Positions 25,125 through 36,001 of a stretch of DNA of 64,000 bases are shown here, one piece after another. The stretch covers positions 1 to 64,000 of the forward strand of contig JAYJMM010000010.1 in assembly GCA_037349105.1 (NCBI GenBank), given 5' to 3'. The first letter of the stretch is position 1. Every line of letters starts with the position of its first letter. Both the position numbers and the translations under genes were made by a program. Under the pieces are notes generated by a model that saw only the letters and a program-made list of their open reading frames with translations, was not told where the DNA came from and ran no database searches. Source of the stretch: Limnomonas spitsbergensis (taxonomy: Eukaryota; Chlorophyta; Chlorophyceae; Chlamydomonadales).

Positions 25125-25142
25125 TTGTCAATGACGTTACAC
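25125..25142 (-). mobile_element. 18-bp LINE 3'-end micro-insertion with 12-bp target-site duplication
   Basis: TTGTCAATGACGTTACAC sits between two perfect copies of CTCATGTTTATT (25113-25124 and 25143-25154). On the minus strand it reads as the last bases of the local LINE (GTGTAACGTCATTG). Confidence 0.75.
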
Positions 25143-25154
25143 CTCATGTTTATT

Positions 25155-25800
25155 CGATCCGGGAGACGAGGGACGGAGTTGAGCTCTCTTGTTATAACGG
25201 GATACAAATCAGACTACATTTTTCTCAATAGAACATCACAAAGATCAATACTTTATAGGACAGTCAGCCGGGAACTGACAGGTGCACGCGGTTTAAACTG
25301 CAAGGTACATGGTAAGCGACAGACACACGCCATCATCGTGTCATGCCACGTCGCCACGATGGCAGTGATCGCAGTCGGTTCACTAAACAGGGGTCAACAA
25401 GGACAGTAAAATAAGCGCGCTGGCTAGCGCAATAACAAAGGCTAATAACGAGGTCAGCCCGTCGGCTGTCATGTTACAGTTTCTCTGAGAAGGTAGGTAG
25501 CAGGAACTCCCCATTTCCAGGCTGTTAAATTCCTGTTAAAACAGCTTCACAAAAGGGTCTCTGACGAGAGGTCCTGGAAGCAAGTAAGCAACTCCCCAAA
25601 AAGTGTATGTCTGTCATGCTGAGGATCTAGTTTGGCCGCCCCAATCGCAACGGTGGCCTGCCCCAGCTAGGCAAGCTTGAACCTCGACCGTGGAGTATAA
25701 ACCCACGGCAGCCTCTCCCTGATTCTCATACCCGCATTTATAACCCGGCCGGTTATAGAGCGGATCAGAATTGGAAGGCATAGCCTATAGGGAGCCCCGT
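25155..25800. other. Non-coding stretch, nothing recognised
   Basis: Unremarkable composition; no long ORF, repeat or exon copy recognised on either strand. Confidence 0.4.
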
Positions 25801-25812
25801 GTACCTTGCCAG

Positions 25813-27697
25813 TCAATGACGTTACACCTCAGGGCCCTGCTCAAATAAGGCTCGGCCGCGTGGGCTCCTAACTAAAAGGTTGGGAGGAAAGTTGGAAAGG
25901 AAAACAGCAGGGGGCAGAACAAAAGAAAGGGGGGGGGGGAGTGAAGGGACAAAACAATTAAACAAAAGGCTGGAAAACACATTAAACAAAGGTAGTTCCA
26001 ACCTCTGAAAAATCTACGCCTCAACAATATCTACCTCGTCGTCCACAAAGGCCAGGGCATCCCACCCAAGCCTGCCCCGGTATAACTCCAAAACGTCACT
26101 AGCACCGGAGGACCTGCCCATCCCCGCTCTTCAAGTCGATCCTGCACGCCGGGGCATTGAAAACAAGCATGCAGCGCGTCCTCCACATGATTGCCGTCTC
26201 CCCTAGCCCAACATCGCAAGCAGCACCGCCTGTCACGCTGCTGACCAGGCACAGCGCCGTCCTCTGGTGTCAGCCGTGCTGACTGCTGACGGCCACGCAA
26301 GAACACTCCTTTCTGCTGGAGCCGCCCGCCGTAGACTGAAACCAGGCGCGGTAGGCGGCCGCATACCTGTTTTCAGTGGCGGGATCTCTGGGTCCCCTGT
26401 GCCAGCGGCATTTAGCTAGCTGCGCCCACTCGTATGCTGCATCAACTAGCGCTAGCACCTCTCTGACAGGCCGAGAGGTGTAACGTTATTGACCTCTCTG
26501 ACAGGCAGCGGCTGTAGGTCAGTTGCTGGCTGACGCAGTTTGGGATCGGCTGATCCCAGCTCCAGCTCTAGCAAGGTACCTAGAAAATCACTGCACCAAT
26601 TGCGCCCTCCGGTGCCCTGTCTGACAGCGAGCTGCATGCCGGCCGCCATGGCTGCCGCCATGAGTGGGCTGTCTTGCTGTGCTGCTGGTGCGACCGCTGC
26701 GTTGTAGAAGCGAAGTACATGCTGCCACCAACTGCGATGTAACGGCTGGATCTGCAGCTCCCTCATGACCCCCCAACTCGCAGCGGACGGAGGTAGCCCT
26801 GCAGCCTGGCGCAGATGCTGGAGGAAGGTGGACTGCATCTTGCTCTTGGGGCAATGCCGCGGCCTAAGGTGATCGCTGGCCCACAATACATCACCGTAGT
26901 TGGCTGCAGGCGCTGCATAGACAGACGCCAACCGGATGCGTGTGGGCAGATGATGCCTGAGGTGCACCTTGGCGGCCATGTGGCGGACATGGTGCAACGC
27001 GGTTGCGAAAGGCACCTCTCTACCTTGCATGGCCTTCCTCATGCTGCCACTCTCGGGCTGAATGATGCCCAATACCTTGAAATCCTGGACACGCTTCAGC
27101 ACTATCTTATCGGGGCCATACATGCAAGGATGGGCTGATTGCCGGCGCTGCGCAGCTAAGCAGCTGCCAAACTCCAATATTTCTGTCTTATGAACGTTGA
27201 CCTGGAGCTGCTTGACCGCCGCATACTCATGCAGGGCATCTAGCATGTGCTGCAGCCCTGCCGGGCTGCTGGCTAGCAGGGTGAGAGGCACCTGAGTCGT
27301 CGCTCCGCCCCCAGCATAATGCCCTCTGCATGGCACTGGGCTGCGATCATGCCCGGCAGATCGCTGATATACAGACTGAAAAGGAGGGGGCTGAGTGGGC
27401 ATCATTGCTTGATACCGCGGGTGCAAGGCACAGGGCCAGTGCATCTGTGGCCGTCCGTGAGCGTGTAAACTGCACCTTTTGTAGAGCGCTTGCACATCGC
27501 GTAACAAGCAATAAGGCTGTGAAGCCGCTGAGACAGGTGCTGCCAAAGCTGCTCCTGCGGCACACAGTTATAGGCCTTGGGGAAATCAAAAAAGGCCACA
27601 TGCGGTTTGCCATGGCCTGCAGCTGCCCTTTGCGCATGAACTGCATGCCTCAAGAGGAAAGCAGCCTGGAGCGTGCTACGGCGCTGCTGAAAGCCGC
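25813..27697 (-). pseudogene. Non-LTR retrotransposon (LINE) copy with decayed reverse transcriptase, 12-bp target-site duplication
   Basis: A 1,885-bp 5'-truncated copy flanked by GTACCTTGCCAG (25801-25812 and 27698-27709). In minus-strand order it holds RRSTLQAAFLLRHAVHAQ; motif A HVAFFDFPKAYNCVPQEQL; motif B GHRCTGPVPCTRGIKQ, a TGA stop, then CPLSPLLFSLYISDLPG; a motif C region where the expected Y/F-ADD is destroyed by a small indel (HYAGGGATTQ); the thumb (LASVYAAPAANYGDVLWA) in a second frame; and a Cys/His knuckle CLRCWARGDGNHVEDALHAC in a third. The stop, the frame changes and a nested 35-bp insertion make it dead. The clade was not determined. Confidence 0.9.
26472..26491 (+). mobile_element. 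20-bp LINE 3'-end micro-insertion nested in the LINE, 15-bp target-site duplication
   Basis: CGAGAGGTGTAACGTTATTG lies between two perfect copies of ACCTCTCTGACAGGC (26457-26471 and 26492-26506). Removing the insert and one repeat rejoins the reverse transcriptase frame (LPVREV + LALVDAAYEW), so this event broke the ORF. Confidence 0.85.
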
Positions 27698-27734
27698 GTA
27701 CCTTGCCAGCAGCACGCAGACTCTGTGATAGAAG

Positions 27735-28122
27735 AGCCCGTACCTGTCTGCTTCCAGTGCCCTAGCGTGAAGGAGAGGCTTAGGGAGAGAGGTTGGGCAG
27801 GCCCCCCGGAAGGCGCCACAGACTTTCAACAGTTGTACCAGGGCAGGCTTGGATGAGTGGCTCTGACTTTTGTTGGCATTGGACGTCGTTCGCTTTGTTG
27901 AGGCCTAGTTTTGTTGTTTTCTTTGCCTTCTTGCCTGGGGAAGAGGCTTGAGAGGGGCGAGGTTTACCTCGGTCTGCCTTTTCCTTGGGGGGGGGTAGTT
28001 CTTTCCTTTGTTTTCTTCCCCTTCTTTCCCTCTAAACTGCAGGTTCTTTTCTTCCGACGAAACAGTTGGGCACCCACGCGGCCGAGCCTTTTTTAGCAGG
28101 GCTCAGAGGTGTAATGTCATTG
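27735..28122 (+). mobile_element. 5'-truncated LINE fragment, plus strand
   Basis: It begins within the C-terminal coding part (FQCPSVKERLRERGWAGPP, paralogous to FQCPGVQDRLEERGWAGPP of the minus-strand copy) and runs through a T-rich 3' UTR to GGCTCAGAGGTGTAATGTCATTG. The left limit is approximate and no target-site duplication was found. Confidence 0.75.
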
Positions 28123-28269
28123 ATCTGTCAAACCCATCGGCCCACCACCAAGCAGTACATTTTTGTGATCTGCGACATAACCTGGTTTTGCTGTTGACTT
28201 GCTTGAGTTGAAATCCTACCGAGGGCGGCAGTGAATGTGCTCAACCTCTCCCGACCTGTCAATGTGAAG

Positions 28270-28335
28270 TTTTGTGAAGTCTGAGCCCGGCTCAAAAAGG
28301 CTGGGCCGCGTGCATGGGCGCTCAACTGTCCCGTT
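28270..28335 (-). mobile_element. LINE 3'-UTR remnant
   Basis: GAGCCCGGCTCAAAAAGGCTGGGCCGCGTGCATGGGCGC is an inverted, eroded match to the tail sequence near 28070-28110. Confidence 0.55.
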
Positions 28336-29284
28336 GAGATAAAAAGAAAATAAACTTGAGGTAAGAGATATCGGGGCTAAGCGCTGCACCGAGTAAATGA
28401 CTGCGCAAGTACAGGAAACAAATATAGAAAATATCAAAGACACCCTTGCACTCTTCCCCCAGTCTGAAATAAGAGACTGAGGAGACACTTGTAGAGGACT
28501 GTCAAAAAGGGTGAAAAATCACTATGGGAAATTCTTAAAATGCTGCTTAACCTCCATTTAAGGTTACGGATTTAACGTAGTTTAATCCTCATAACTGTTG
28601 AGAAGCAAATCAGCTGAATAACAATATCTTTAACCTTGGTTCAAGGTCACTGCAAAAACAGATCAGCACAATTACTGATGAAAGCCTTTAGCCAAAACAG
28701 TCTTTAGCCAAAAACAACCATCGCAAGCTCGAGTCAAAGCAAAAGCTAAAAGCTAAACACACATCAGCCGTGCGTGGGATACCACAAGATCTTCAAATTG
28801 ACAGCAGTCGTCCACTGACTCTAGTAACTCGAGTAATAAATTGCAAAAGCCAATCAGTTTTTGTCAAGAGCCATCCGCAAATTAAGCCAGCACTAGAGGA
28901 CATTCAAGACATGCATGCAAAATCCCAGAGCAGAGGCTGATGCTGTTTTCATCTAGATCCGTAATTGGCGAGGCCCTTGGACATGGCCCTTCCGAATAGG
29001 GCTGTAATCCTGAGACGCTGCTGCGCTGGAGCTGTTAGCATCAAAGTAAGATCCTCCACAGCCGTTCTTGCGGGTATGAAATCTATAGTTTGGGTACATC
29101 ATGCAGCAATGTACTCAACAGAGCTAAATTCAACTGGAGCACATACATGTGTGGACTTCCTTCCAAAGTGTGAACTCATAATCACAATTGTGTCACAGTA
29201 CAGATAATTTATCTATACTCATAGGATGATGATTGACACAGCAGGGTGTCCATGACAATCTTACAGAAGCTCAAATTCTCAGAT
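28336..29284. other. A/T-richer non-coding stretch
   Basis: Lower GC than its surroundings; no gene, tRNA or repeat recognised. It forms the left border of the array. Confidence 0.4.
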
Positions 29285-32200
29285 CATCCTGAACAGTCAG
29301 TCACAGTACAGCCAGTCTGTTCAGGAGCGGCAGGACTACCAGCCCTTTCAGGTGCCGCAGTACAGCCAGCCCTTTCAGGAGCCGCAGTACAACCAGCCCT
29401 TTCAGGAAACGCAGTACAACCAGTCAGTTCAGGAGCCGCAGTACAGCCAGCCCTTTCAGGAGCCGCAGTACAGCCAGCCCATTCAGGAGCCGCAGTACAG
29501 CCAGCCCTTTCAGGAGCCACAGTACAGCCAGCCATTTCAGGAGCCGCAGTACAGCCAGCCCTTTCAGGAGCCACAGTACAGCCAGCCCTTTCAGGAGCCA
29601 CAGTACAGCCAGCCATTTCAGGAGCCACAGTACAGCCAGCCCTTTCAGGAGCCACAGTACAGCCAGCCCTTTCAGGAGCCACAGTACAGCCAGCCCTTTC
29701 AGGAGCCACAGTACAGCCAGCCCTTTCAGGAGCCGCAGTACAGCCAGCCATTTCAGGAGCCGCAGTACAGCCAGCCCTTTCAGGAGCCACAGTACAGCCA
29801 GCCCTTTCAGGAGCCACAGTACAGCCAGCCATTTCAGGAGCCACAGTACAGCCAGCCCTTTCAGGAGCCACAGTACAGCCAGCCCTTTCAGGAGCCACAG
29901 TACAACCAACCCTTTCAGGAGCCGCAGTACAGCCAGTCTGTTCAGGAGCTGCAGTACAGCCAGCCATTTCAGGTGCCGCAGTACAGCCAGCCCTTCCAGG
30001 AGCCACAGTACAGCCAGCCCTTTCAGGGGCCGCAGTACAGCCAGTCTGTTCAGGGGCCGCAGTACAGCCAGCCCTTTCAGGAGCCGCAGTACAGCCAGGC
30101 CTTTCAGGTGCTGAAGTACAGCCAGCCTGTTCAGGAGCCGTAGTACAGCCAGCCCTTTCAGGAGCCGCAGTACAGCCAGTCTATTCAGGGGCCGCAGTAC
30201 AGCCAGCCCTTTCAGGAGCCGCAGTACAGCCAGGCCTTTCAGGTGCTGAAGTACAGCCAGCCTGTTCAGGAGCCGTAGTACAGCCAGCCCTTTAAGGAGC
30301 CGCAGTACAGCCAGTCTGTTCAGGGGCCGCAGTACATCCAGCCCTTTCAGGTGCCACAGTACAGCCAGTCCTTTCATGAGCCGCAGTAAAACCAGCCCTT
30401 TCATGAGCCGCAGTACAGCCAGTCCTTTCAGGAGCCGCGGTACAGCCAGCCCTTTCAGGAAACGCAGTAGAGCCAGTCAGTTCTTGAGCCGCAGTACAGC
30501 CAGCCCTTACAGGATCCGCAGTACAGCCAGTCTGTTCAGGAGCCGCAGTACAGCCAGCCCTTTCAGGAGCTGTAGTACAGCCAGCCCTTTCAGGAGCCGC
30601 AGTACAGCCAGCCCTTTCAGGGGCCGCATTACAGCCAGCCCTTTCAGGAGCCGCAGTACAACCAGCCCTTTCAGGAAACGCAGTACAGCCAGTCTGTTCA
30701 GGAGCCGCAGTACAGCCAGCCCTTTCAGGAGCCGCAGTACAGCCAGCCCTTTCAGGAGCCGAAGTACAGCCAGTCTATTCAGGAGCCGCAGTACAGCCAG
30801 CCCTTTCAGGAAACGCAGTACAGCCAGTCTATTCAGGAGCCGCAGTACAGCCAGCCCTTTCAGGAGCCGCAGTACAGCCAGCCCTTTTAGGAGGCGCAGT
30901 ACAGCCAGCCATTTCAGGAAACGCAGTACAGCCAGTCTGTTCTTGAGCCGCAGTACAGCCAGCCCTTTCATGAGCCGCAGTACAGCCAGCCCTTTTAGGA
31001 GCCGAAGTACAGCCGGCTGTTCAGGAGCCGCAGTACAGCCAGCCCTTTCATGAGCTGTAGTACAGCCAGCCCTTTCAGGACCCGCAGTACAGCCAGTCTG
31101 TTCTTGAGCCGAGTACAGCCAGCCCATTCATGAGCCGCAGTACAGCCAGCCCTTTTAGGAGGCGCAGTACAGCCAGCCATTTCATGAGCCGCAGTACAGC
31201 CAGCCCTTTCATGAGCCGCAGTACAGCCTGCTCTTTCAGGAAACGCAGTACAGCCAGTCTGTTCTTGAGCTGCAGTACAGCCAGCCCTTTCATGAGCCGC
31301 AGTACAGCCAGCCCTTTCAGGAGCCGAAGTACAGCCAGTCTATTCAGGGGCCGCAGAACAGCCAGTATATTCAGGGGCTGCAGTACAGCCAGTCTGTTCA
31401 GGAGCCGCAGTACAGCCAGCCCTTTCAGATGTTGCAGTACAGCCAGCCCTTTCAGGCACCGCAGTGCAGCCAGCCCTTACAGGAGCTGTAGTACAGCCAG
31501 CCCTTTCATGCGCCGCAGTACAGCCAGTCTGTTCAGAAGCTGCAGTACAGCCAGCCCTTTCAGGTGCTGCAGTACAGCCACCCATTTCAGACCCGCAGTA
31601 CAGCCAGCCTTTTCAGGAAACGCAGTACAGCCAGTCAATTGATGAGCAGCAGTACAGCCAGCCCTTCCATGAGCAGCAGTACAGCCAGCCCTTCCATGAG
31701 CAGCAGTACAGCCAGCCCTTCCATGAGCAGCAGTACAGCCAGCCCTTTCAGGAGCCGCAGTACAGCCAGTCTGTTCATGAGCCGCAGTACAGCCAGCCCT
31801 TTCATGAGCCGCAGTACAGCCAGCCCTTTCAGGAGCCGCAGTACAGCCAGTCTGTTCAGGAGCCGCAGTACAGAGAGCCCTTTCAGGAGCTGTAGTTCAG
31901 CCAGCCCTTTCAGGAGCCGCAGTACAGCCAGTCTATTCAGGGGCCGCAGTACAGCCAGCCCTTTCAGGAGCCGCAGTACAACCAGGCCTTTCAGGTGCTG
32001 AAGTACAGCCAGCCTGTTCATGAGCTGTAGTACAGTCAGCTTTTTAAGGAGCCGCAGTACAGCCAGTCTGTTCAGGGGCCGCAGTACAGCCAGCCTTTCA
32101 GGAGCTGCAGTACAGCCAGCCCTTTCAGGTGCTGCAGTATAGCCAGTCCTTTCAGGTGCCGCAGTACAGCCAGTCGTTTCAGGAGCCGTAATATAGCCAG

Positions 32201-32350
32201 CCTGTCCAAGAGACGCAGTACAGCCAGCCTGTCTAGGAGCCGCTGTACAAGCAGCTCTTTGAGGAGCCGCAGTACAGCCAGCATGTTGAACAGCTGCAGT
32301 ACAGCCAGCCCTTTCAGGAGCCGCAGTACAGCCAGCCTGTCCAGGAGACA
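29285..32350. repeat. 27-bp minisatellite, long block (array unit 1)
   Basis: More than 110 copies of CAGTACAGCCAGCCCTTTCAGGAGCCG in head-to-tail order. Frequent variants are CCG/CCA, CCCTTT/CCATTT/TCTGTT/TCTATT, GAGCCG/GAAACG and GAGCTG. Because 27 is divisible by three, all six frames stay largely open (one reads QYSQPFQEP repeats). No splice sites, start context or unique coding flank supports a gene. Shorter blocks of the same repeat begin units 2-5. Confidence 0.92.
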
Positions 32351-32584
32351 AGAGCTTACCAACCGTTATTCTGTTACATGACGGACTGGGCACTACATCA
32401 GCATTTCCCGAGTCTCCATCAAATGCAGTTTTAGGTATCCTTTTCTCAGCAACAACAGCCAGTCAGCTGCATCATTCAAAAGGCCAGAGATTCCATAGGG
32501 AGAGACATGGACACGTACATCTCAATATCTCACCTTCTGAGATCCATCATGATGTCATGGCATACCAGCCTATTCATTTGGATA
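32351..32584. repeat. Unit 1 segment after the minisatellite
   Basis: A unique-looking sequence that recurs in each unit (37725, 43335, 48805 and 54850 onward). No gene recognised. Confidence 0.6.
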
Positions 32585-32905
32585 AGTGGCGGGTACCTGA
32601 TGGTGTGGGTGAGTGGAGGGGCACATGTTGATATGTGTGGACAGATGAGCACCTGCAGCTGTGTGGACAGGTGTATGTGTGGGCAGTTGGGTGGACAGGT
32701 GAGTGCGGGTGCAGGTGTGTGGGGGGGCAGATGTGTGTGGGGGCAGATGTGTGGACATGTGTGTGCATGTGTGTGTCCAGGTGTATGGGGAGGTGTGTGG
32801 AAAGGTGGGTGTCTATGTGGGTGAATCAGGTATGTGGACAGTTTGTGGGCAGGTGTGTAGGCAGGTGTAAATATGAGTGTGAACATGTGTGTGGGCAGGT
32901 TGAAG
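32585..32905. repeat. GT-rich block of the array unit
   Basis: Imperfect GTGTGTGGACAGGTG / GGGGGCAGATGTGTG repeats. Counterparts start near 37965, 43575, 49040 and 55080. Open frames rich in Cys-Gly-Gln or Thr-His-Pro follow from the simple sequence. Confidence 0.85.
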
Positions 32906-33444
32906 GGTTTAATTAGGGTTGGGGGGTTCGGGGAGCTTACGCAAATGTTGGGTTTGGGGTTTTATGAGAGCATGTATAAAATCAGGGCTGAGGTGTAACA
33001 AACTAGCAAAGCATGTGGAAATTTAGGATTGAGGATTTATTGGAGCATGTGGAAATAAAGGGTTCTGGGTTTAGGGGACCATGTGCATATAACGGGCTGA
33101 GGGTTTAGGGGAGCATGCAGGAATTTAGGGTTTGTGGTGCATGGTTAGGGGGAGCTTGTAGAAATTTAGAGTTTAGGTTCAGAGGATTGTGTATCAATGT
33201 AGGGTTTGAGGTTTGAGGGGACCATGTGCAAATTCGGGCTGAGGGTTTAGAGGAGCATGTGGACATTAAGGTTGTAGGGTTTAGGGGACCATGTGCATAT
33301 TCCGGGCTGAGGGTTTTGTAAGCAAGTGGAAATAAGGGTTTAGGGTTTAGGGGGGCGCATGGACGTTTTGGGCTGAGGGTTTTGGGGAGCATGTCGAATT
33401 TAGGGTTTAGGGTGTATTAGAGCATGTGGAAATTAGGGTGAGGA
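32906..33444. repeat. Degenerate TTTAGGG-rich block of the array unit
   Basis: Repeats of about 40-60 bp built from GGGCTGAGGGTTTAGGGGAGCATGTG. Each contains telomere-like GGGTTTAGGG. Counterparts start near 38285, 43895, 49365 and 55400. Confidence 0.8.
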
Positions 33445-34490
33445 GGGTACGTCTCCAAGTACGGTAGCTGACATGAAGCTTGCGCGACGGGCGCATGCTG
33501 ACGAGTAGATGGCATAGAAGGATCAGTCAGGTCTTGCAACGGCCTTAAGGGCTCATGTTACTGCTGGGCTTCAGGGACACTTTCCTGAGTGCATGTTAGG
33601 CTCTCTTCGGTAGAGCAGGCTGGTACATGGCATGGGCCATGGGAGACTGGCGCATGCTGACGCATGGTGGGCATAGCGTGGTGTTGCAACAGCCTTAGGG
33701 CTTATATATGGAGGTGAGGATGCTTTCACTGACTGCTTCTGCGTGGGTGTCAGGCTCGCTTTCGCTGTGCATGCCAGGTAGACGGACTCATTAGGGCCGA
33801 CATGAGAATGCAGCAGCCAACAAAATCATGCATTTGTGTATGTTGTGTCGTATAAAAAATGCTGGTCTTGCTTAGATGACTGCTGCACACTGGCAAGTTA
33901 GCAGTCTTACGTTGATTGATACTTTCTCTCCATCCGCGTGCGTGACGTGGTCGCGAGATTTTTGTTGCCTATTTCGGGCCTTCGAATAGCGCTGGAAGCC
34001 CCGACGCCAATACCTGCAAACATTTCCGCGACTAAAATGTTGATATGGCCCCCTGTTATTGCTTTCCCGAATCCAGACGACTTCGAACATTCGGGTCTTC
34101 GTCTTGGGTCAGCGCGTCAGTGGTGGCCCCCAACCGCAATACGATACCGATTTTTAGCTTTATATGATCGAAGCAGTCTTTGTGAAAAGTGCTGAACGCG
34201 TTTTCACTACCATCGTTATCTACACTGTTACATCCAGCCCAGCCAAAGGGGGGTACCCTCCCCACGTCGAGGGCCCGTGTAAAAGGTAAAATGGACTACG
34301 GGCGGGACTCTAGATTCACACATGGCTAAAAATAAGCTTACATCCTGCCATGTCTGCATCCTGCTTCCGTATGAGTTTTTTTTTATCATCTGCCAAAAAA
34401 TATCAGGGACCGCACCCCACCATCACCAATTGCACCCGATTGGTACCGAGGAGGTTAACCGCAGCGTCGGATACAACTAAGACACAGAAC
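33445..34490. repeat. Dispersed repeat, array copy 1
   Basis: Paralogous to 7700-8775 in RRP12 intron 12. Other array copies are at about 38815-39860, 44430-45470, 49893-50940 and 55935-56970. Five array copies are nearly identical while the intron copy is clearly diverged. No transposase or terminal repeats seen. Confidence 0.8.
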
Positions 34491-34743
34491 AATTACTCGT
34501 TCCTGACTGGGACGGTTGACCGGGCTTGCCTGGGAAAGACCGCGCCTACGAAGGGTACAAGCCCGTTCCTTCCTAGGACCGATGGTACTGGGGTTGCCCG
34601 GACACGGCCTACAAAGGGTGACACTCGGCCGCGCCAATATGAATGGCTGCCTCCCTGAGAACGGTCATTCGTGATTCGTGTGGGTCACAAGGGCGAGTAC
34701 AAGGGTGTAGAATACAATTGAAATCCCAAGGGGTTTAATTTTT
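34491..34743. repeat. Unit 1 spacer before the hairpin
   Basis: Recurs in all units; no gene recognised. Confidence 0.5.
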
Positions 34744-34791
34744 TCTGACTTTTTCCATAAATTGCTTCGGCAAATAATGGAAAAAGTCAGA
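34744..34791. repeat. 48-nt inverted repeat with TTCG loop (unit 1)
   Basis: The arms TCTGACTTTTTCCAT and ATGGAAAAAGTCAGA are perfectly complementary. After a three-base internal mismatch, TTGC/GCAA closes on a TTCG loop. The right arm is also the start of a ~167-bp direct repeat present twice (about 34770-34936 and 34937-35070). Confidence 0.8.
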
Positions 34792-35384
34792 TCTATCAAG
34801 ATAATAAAGAAATACTTTGCCATATTTGTTCCAGCCACTGTCGCTCTTATAGGATGATTTACCCTTGCCATTATGATTGCATAAGCCACCCTTGATGCTG
34901 CCCCCCTAACCTTGCTTGCCAAGGCATGCTACCCTTGCCTCGGCAAACAATGGAAAAAGTCAGATATATCAAAGTAATAAAGAAATACCTTGCCATGTTT
35001 GTCCTAGCCATTGCTCGCATTCATAGGGTGATTAACCCTTGCCATTATGCTGAAGCTACCCTTGATGAACGACAGACCGCTCCACCTAGGCATCAGACAG
35101 GCCACACCACAACCAATGCCCTGCTACGGGACCAGCCGGGAACAAGTATTCTTATACCTCCACCATCAGTAAATTCCCCTTCATCTCAGCCAATGTTGTC
35201 CCAACCCTACCTCCCTCGTCTGCCTCTTCCCAACCCCGTTCCCTACATTATCCCCCCATCTCCTTCACCCACCTCCCTCTCCCACCTCCTTACCTGAACC
35301 CCATATGTCCGGTCTCTCCCCGGCCCTCTACATATTCACCTCCAACCTCCCTTCATCACACACACCTGCCCTTCCACCCATGAC
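34792..35384. repeat. Unit 1 direct repeat and C/T-rich lead-in
   Basis: The ~167-bp direct repeat contains GGCAAACAATGGAAAAAGTCAGATATATCAAAGTAATAAAG. Its right copy leads into sequence (35095-35190) paralogous to RRP12 intron 2 at 20180-20290, which marks where captured RRP12 DNA begins. An 84-123-codon ORF here recurs only because the units are copies. Confidence 0.65.
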
Positions 35385-36001
35385 TCCTCTGTCTCCAGAG
35401 ATGAATGGTGGTTGCAAACATGCTGGCACGTGTAACTAGCATCCCCCCACTCAGTACTTCCCCTCACCCCCCTGCCCTCAGCCCCCTTTCCCTCCTCCCT
35501 CCAGCCCCCCCCCCACACCCCTATGCCACATCCCGTGCCTCCTCTTTGTCCAGAGCCGACATGGTGGCTACAAACAGGCGGGTAGGAGTGACTAGCGAAC
35601 CCCCACATTCCACTTGACCTCAAGCCCCCTCCTCCCTCCTCCCTCCTCCCTCCTCCCTCCTCCCTCCTCCCTCCTCCCTCCTCCCTCCTCCCTCCTCCCT
35701 CCTCCCTCCTCCCTCCTCCCTCCTCCCTCCTCCTCCCTCCTCCTCCCTCCTCCCTCCTCCCTCCAGTCCTCCACCCTCCTCCCTCCTCCAGTCCTCCCCC
35801 CTCCCCCCTCCCTCCTCCCTCCCCCTTCGTCCTCCCCCATGTTCCCTCCTCCCTCCTCCCCCCTGTCCCCCCATGTTCCATCCTCCCTATTCCTCTCTCC
35901 TCCCCCATGTTCCCTCCATCCCTCCTCCTCACTCCACCCCCCTGTCCCCCCCTGTTCCCCCTTCCGTCCTCCCTTCTCCCCTGTTCCTATAACACCCCTA
36001 C
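35385..36001 (-). repeat. CCTCCCT tract with two RRP12 exon 2 end fragments (unit 1)
   Basis: Fragments of the exon 2 end (minus strand, around VTPTRLFVATMSALDKEEA) lie at about 35390-35445 and 35525-35600, then a CCTCCCT tract at 35620-35990. The same order occurs in the other four units and, more diverged, in the real intron 2. Confidence 0.8.

Noticed and set aside
24970..25870. DNA transposon with terminal inverted repeats (the inverted GAGGTGTAACGTCATTG motifs)
   Set aside because: Each motif is better explained as the 3' end of a separate LINE insertion in opposite orientation, with different target-site duplications.
26452..27546. Intact reverse transcriptase gene
   Set aside because: The catalytic motif C is lost to an indel, a TGA interrupts motif B, and a 35-bp insertion event shifts the C-terminus.
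29246..32393. Long ORFs on both strands over the 27-bp repeat (up to ~350 codons)
   Set aside because: The repeat length is a multiple of three and the unit lacks stops, so several frames stay open by construction. No unique coding flank or splice pattern supports them.
32507..32916. Cys/Gly/Val-rich ORFs conserved in five units (MDTYISISHL...)
   Set aside because: GT-rich simple sequence copied with the array; both strands and several frames are open, and no domain is visible.
34926..35297. ORF beginning MEKVRYIKVIKKYLAMFV, present in all five units
   Set aside because: Recurrence comes from unit duplication. It spans a direct repeat and runs into a C/T-rich RRP12 intron remnant, with no family resemblance.
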